Part shown: piece after piece, positions 5,732 to 8,072 of the stretch | How positions within the stretch are numbered: position 1 is the first letter of the stretch | Layout: each line of letters opens with the position of its first letter | From: an uncultured Bacilli bacterium | GTDB lineage: Bacteria; Bacillota_I; Bacilli_A; RFN20; CAG-826 | NCBI GenBank assembly: GCA_934133115.1 | Contig: CAKPAV010000069.1 | Span: forward strand, 1-8,072 | Length of the DNA: 8,072 nucleotides | Direction of reading: 5' to 3' | Program-made: the position numbers and the translations under genes | Notes under the pieces: generated by a model | Seen by the model: the letters and a program-made list of their open reading frames with translations, nothing else | Databases searched by the model: none | Told to the model about the DNA's origin: nothing

Positions 5732-7738
5732 ATGAATATTATAGATCCAACAAACACTGCTAATTTTGCTTATGTGGTTTTGCCAAAAGATTTTGAGATT
5801 CAAGATGATGCTCAAATTATTTTTGCACCTAACGGTGTAGGAAAAACCACTCTATTTAAAATTTTAAAGGCCCAAAATGATGGCAAATGTGATGTTTATA
5901 ATTATGATAGTACTGAAGGTATTTATAAGGCAATTGAGGGAAAAAAGAAAAAAATAGAAATCAGTCCAATGTCCTCCAATTATAATAGAGAAAATTCAAT
6001 TGTTCAAAATAGTAAAGCAGAACTTTCTTCGGACAATGTAATGAAAGCACTTTACGGAACTACAACATTGTCAACAATTAAAAAGAAAGCAAAACCAACC
6101 TTAATAAAAATTGCAGAAAACGGAATGATTACCAATTTTGTCCCACTAGACACAACTGATAGAGAAAAGCTTAAATATATTTTAGAATATCCAAACGAAT
6201 TAAAGAATTTACTTGTAAGAAAAGATGAATTAATTTCTTTAACTGAATCAGATAAACTAGCAGATTTAGAAATTTTAAAATATATTGATAGAAAATTAAT
6301 TTATAACTCATATGACATAGAAAAACATGAAGATGATATAAAAAGAGAAGGCTGTCCTTTATGTGGAAGAAAAGATGATAATGTATATAACGACATTATC
6401 AAGATACGTCAAAAAATAAAAAATGCAAAATTTATGTTTTTTGAAAATTATACTTTTTTGTTTAGCATACCTAAGAACATTTCTAAACTTGATGCTATCA
6501 ATCAGACAATTGCAGCAATAACAAGCCTAAGCGATGATAAATATATTTCTCTTTTAAAAACTTTAGGCAATAAAGATTTGGAAGACAATTTATCAAAAAA
6601 ATTAGTTGAATATAATACAGCAAACAATAACATTAAAAAATATATTATTGATAGAGATAATGCATATAATAACATGTTATCATCACAATCAACTATCCAA
6701 AAATATTTTCCATTATTATATCCAAATAGTTCTATAGAATTTGATAATAAAAACAAAACAATCATAATTTCTACACCAAGAAATATGGAGACTTATAGTG
6801 AAGGTGAAAAGCATGAAATGTATTCAATTATTAAAGAATTAACAATTATTGGAAGTGATAAGGAGTTAGTAATTGCTGACGATCCATTAACAGATTTAGA
6901 CGTTGCCAATGAATATAAAAATGTTTTTAGATTTATAAAATTAGCAAATGAGAACAAGAAAAAAGTAATTATTTTTACATGTAATCCAAATTTCATTAAT
7001 ATTGCTAATGAATACCATGACTCATTATTTAAAAGATACTATTTAACATCTCACGTTGATTTAACAACAGGTAATTTAAATATGGAGTTGATGAAAATGG
7101 ATTTCAAACAAAAAAAAGGCGCATATATTTGTTTGGAACAAATTTGCGACCAATCATCGCACGATATTAGTTCATCTGTAGTTAATTTAATTAACGAAAG
7201 AACAAAACTAGATATTAGTGGCAGTAATCCAAACAGATCTAACGATATAAGTAAAATTCTTCATTATGATTCTCCTAGCAGCGTATCTATAAATACAATT
7301 AACATAAGTAACGATCAATTATTTAATGCAATTGATTCATTCAAAGCATTACCAAAATACACTTCTTTTTCATCTTTAGCAAAAGATAGAGTATTTTATT
7401 TAGCATCCTTAAGAGTTTATATTGAAAAGAAACTTTATGATTATCAACAAGAAAGAATAACAAAAGGACTTTCAGATTGTTTTCCACAAAAAGGTAAAGC
7501 ACATTATTTAACAAAAGATAAAATTATCGAGGTAGACAAATTAAATAACAACAATGATCCATTCCCTATTAACTCAAAATATCCTAAATGGAATAAGACG
7601 TCTTTGATGTGTTTAAAAACCATGCTAAACGATAATGATCATCCTTATTCACAAATATTACCTTTAACCTATGTATTGTCTATAAGCAATGATGCGTTTA
7701 TGATAGAAATTGAAAGTATCAAAGAAATGTTTTCATAA
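5732..7738 (+). CDS. SMC/ABC-type ATPase with zinc-hook-like motif (RloC/PrrC-like)
   Basis: A 668-residue protein with a split ABC-type ATPase core: Walker A APNGVGKTT (32-40) near the N-terminus, then signature YSEGEKHEM (355-363), Walker B ELVIADDPLTDLD (378-390) and FTCNPNF (415-421), where ABC proteins usually have the H-loop histidine. The insertion between the halves carries one CPLCG (208-212), as in Rad50/RloC zinc hooks that join two subunits through a shared metal, flanked by charged helical sequence. The DDPLTDLD form is typical of AAA_13/PrrC/RloC-type defence ATPases. The C-terminal third (about 470-668) may hold a nuclease: R561 and E565 (RVYIE) and H637 (NDNDHPYSQ) loosely recall the Arg-Glu-His triad of PrrC/RloC anticodon nucleases, though the spacing to His is longer. 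GAGGT precedes the ATG. The ATPase is certain; the toxic activity is inference. Confidence 0.87.
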   Translation: MNIIDPTNTANFAYVVLPKDFEIQDDAQIIFAPNGVGKTTLFKILKAQNDGKCDVYNYDSTEGIYKAIEGKKKKIEISPMSSNYNRENSIVQNSKAELSSDNVMKALYGTTTLSTIKKKAKPTLIKIAENGMITNFVPLDTTDREKLKYILEYPNELKNLLVRKDELISLTESDKLADLEILKYIDRKLIYNSYDIEKHEDDIKREGCPLCGRKDDNVYNDIIKIRQKIKNAKFMFFENYTFLFSIPKNISKLDAINQTIAAITSLSDDKYISLLKTLGNKDLEDNLSKKLVEYNTANNNIKKYIIDRDNAYNNMLSSQSTIQKYFPLLYPNSSIEFDNKNKTIIISTPRNMETYSEGEKHEMYSIIKELTIIGSDKELVIADDPLTDLDVANEYKNVFRFIKLANENKKKVIIFTCNPNFINIANEYHDSLFKRYYLTSHVDLTTGNLNMELMKMDFKQKKGAYICLEQICDQSSHDISSSVVNLINERTKLDISGSNPNRSNDISKILHYDSPSSVSINTINISNDQLFNAIDSFKALPKYTSFSSLAKDRVFYLASLRVYIEKKLYDYQQERITKGLSDCFPQKGKAHYLTKDKIIEVDKLNNNNDPFPINSKYPKWNKTSLMCLKTMLNDNDHPYSQILPLTYVLSISNDAFMIEIESIKEMFS

Positions 7739-7809
7739 TGATTAAAATATTAAACACTTTTACCAAATTCATTAATGCATAATAATAAACTTCTTTAGGG
7801 GGATTCAAT

Positions 7810-8072
7810 ATGAACAATAAATATAAAAAATTAATAAATACAGTTTTAGAAGCTTCTGAATCATCCAATTGGGAAAATGCTGTAAAAGAGTGGGAAATTG
7901 TAGACTGTGATGAAGATGAAAATTGTGAAACTATATGTATATGTGGTAAAGAAGGGTTACGATATTTGTTTAAAATACATAATGTAATAAATAATAAGTA
8001 CTTATATCCTATTGGAAGTTTATGCATAAAAAAATTCAATATTGATGCATTATATGATGAGGCTAATTTACG
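7810..8072 (+). CDS. Partial small Cys-rich protein with CICGK motif
   Basis: The frame opens at an ATG preceded by GGGGG (7798-7802) with 7-nt spacing and remains open at the right edge after 87 codons, so the C-terminus is missing. The order is a helical N-terminus, NWENAVKEWEIVDCDEDENC (20-39), TICICGKEGLRYLFKIHN (41-58), then YLYPIGSLCIKKF (64-76). Cysteines at 33, 39, 43, 45 and 73 could bind zinc. The WEIVxC...CICGK...LxPIGSxCIxKF pattern is one I recall from uncharacterised bacterial proteins; I know of no assigned function. It lies 71 nt after the ATPase gene with no terminator between, so cotranscription is likely. It could be a third component of the ATPase unit or the start of a neighbouring unit. 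Confidence 0.8.
   Translation, partial: MNNKYKKLINTVLEASESSNWENAVKEWEIVDCDEDENCETICICGKEGLRYLFKIHNVINNKYLYPIGSLCIKKFNIDALYDEANL

Noticed and set aside
6502..6996. Two minus-strand frames within the ATPase gene
   Set aside because: They are hydrophobic shadows of AT-rich sequence opposite a clearly coding ATPase region.
7719..8039. Minus-strand frame of 106 codons at the right end
   Set aside because: It opposes the CICGK protein, which has a strong ribosome-binding site and a patterned cysteine arrangement. The minus frame has neither.

Overview
The window looks like chromosomal DNA from a low-GC Gram-positive bacterium (Firmicutes or a gut relative of the Mollicutes). It is very AT-rich, ribosome-binding sites are strong GGAGG types, one substrate-binding protein carries a lipobox, and an L-box (lysine) riboswitch is present. 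Tryptophan is written as TGG and genes end in TAA, so I see no sign of the Mycoplasma UGA=Trp code. No rRNA, tRNA, CRISPR array, transposase or integrase was recognised.

Left part (1-4021). A partial minus-strand gene runs off the left edge. A lysine-riboswitch-controlled operon follows on the plus strand: promoter, L-box aptamer, terminator/antiterminator platform, lipoprotein substrate-binding protein, permease, ATPase, then an intrinsic terminator. This reads as a complete polar amino acid importer, most likely for lysine. A minus-strand gene with an RNase III-type fold comes next. The two minus-strand genes share a near-identical promoter and 5' leader (TTGACT-17-TTAAAT, then a long 5'-terminal hairpin), in two copies about 3.6 kb apart. 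That points to a shared control element, with possible RNase III feedback.

Right part (4022-8072). This looks like an accessory, defence-type cluster, all on the plus strand and more A-rich on the coding strand than the T-rich lysine operon. It holds a TIR-like protein (DUF1863/ThsB-like) overlapping a small conserved protein with an RPFTAKWH motif, a 293-nt gene-free gap with several hairpins, a 668-residue ABC/SMC-like ATPase (Walker A, CPLCG zinc-hook-like motif, SEGEK signature, DDPLTDLD Walker B, and a C-terminal R-x3-E...H arrangement loosely like RloC/PrrC nucleases), and a partial Cys-rich CICGK/PIGSLC protein at the right edge.

The working model for the right part is inference. The TIR protein would make or consume a nucleotide signal from NAD+, its 167-residue partner would regulate or respond to it, and the ATPase would act as a sensor with a toxic C-terminal domain, either in the same system or in a second system beside it in a defence island. 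The combination does not match a system I can name.
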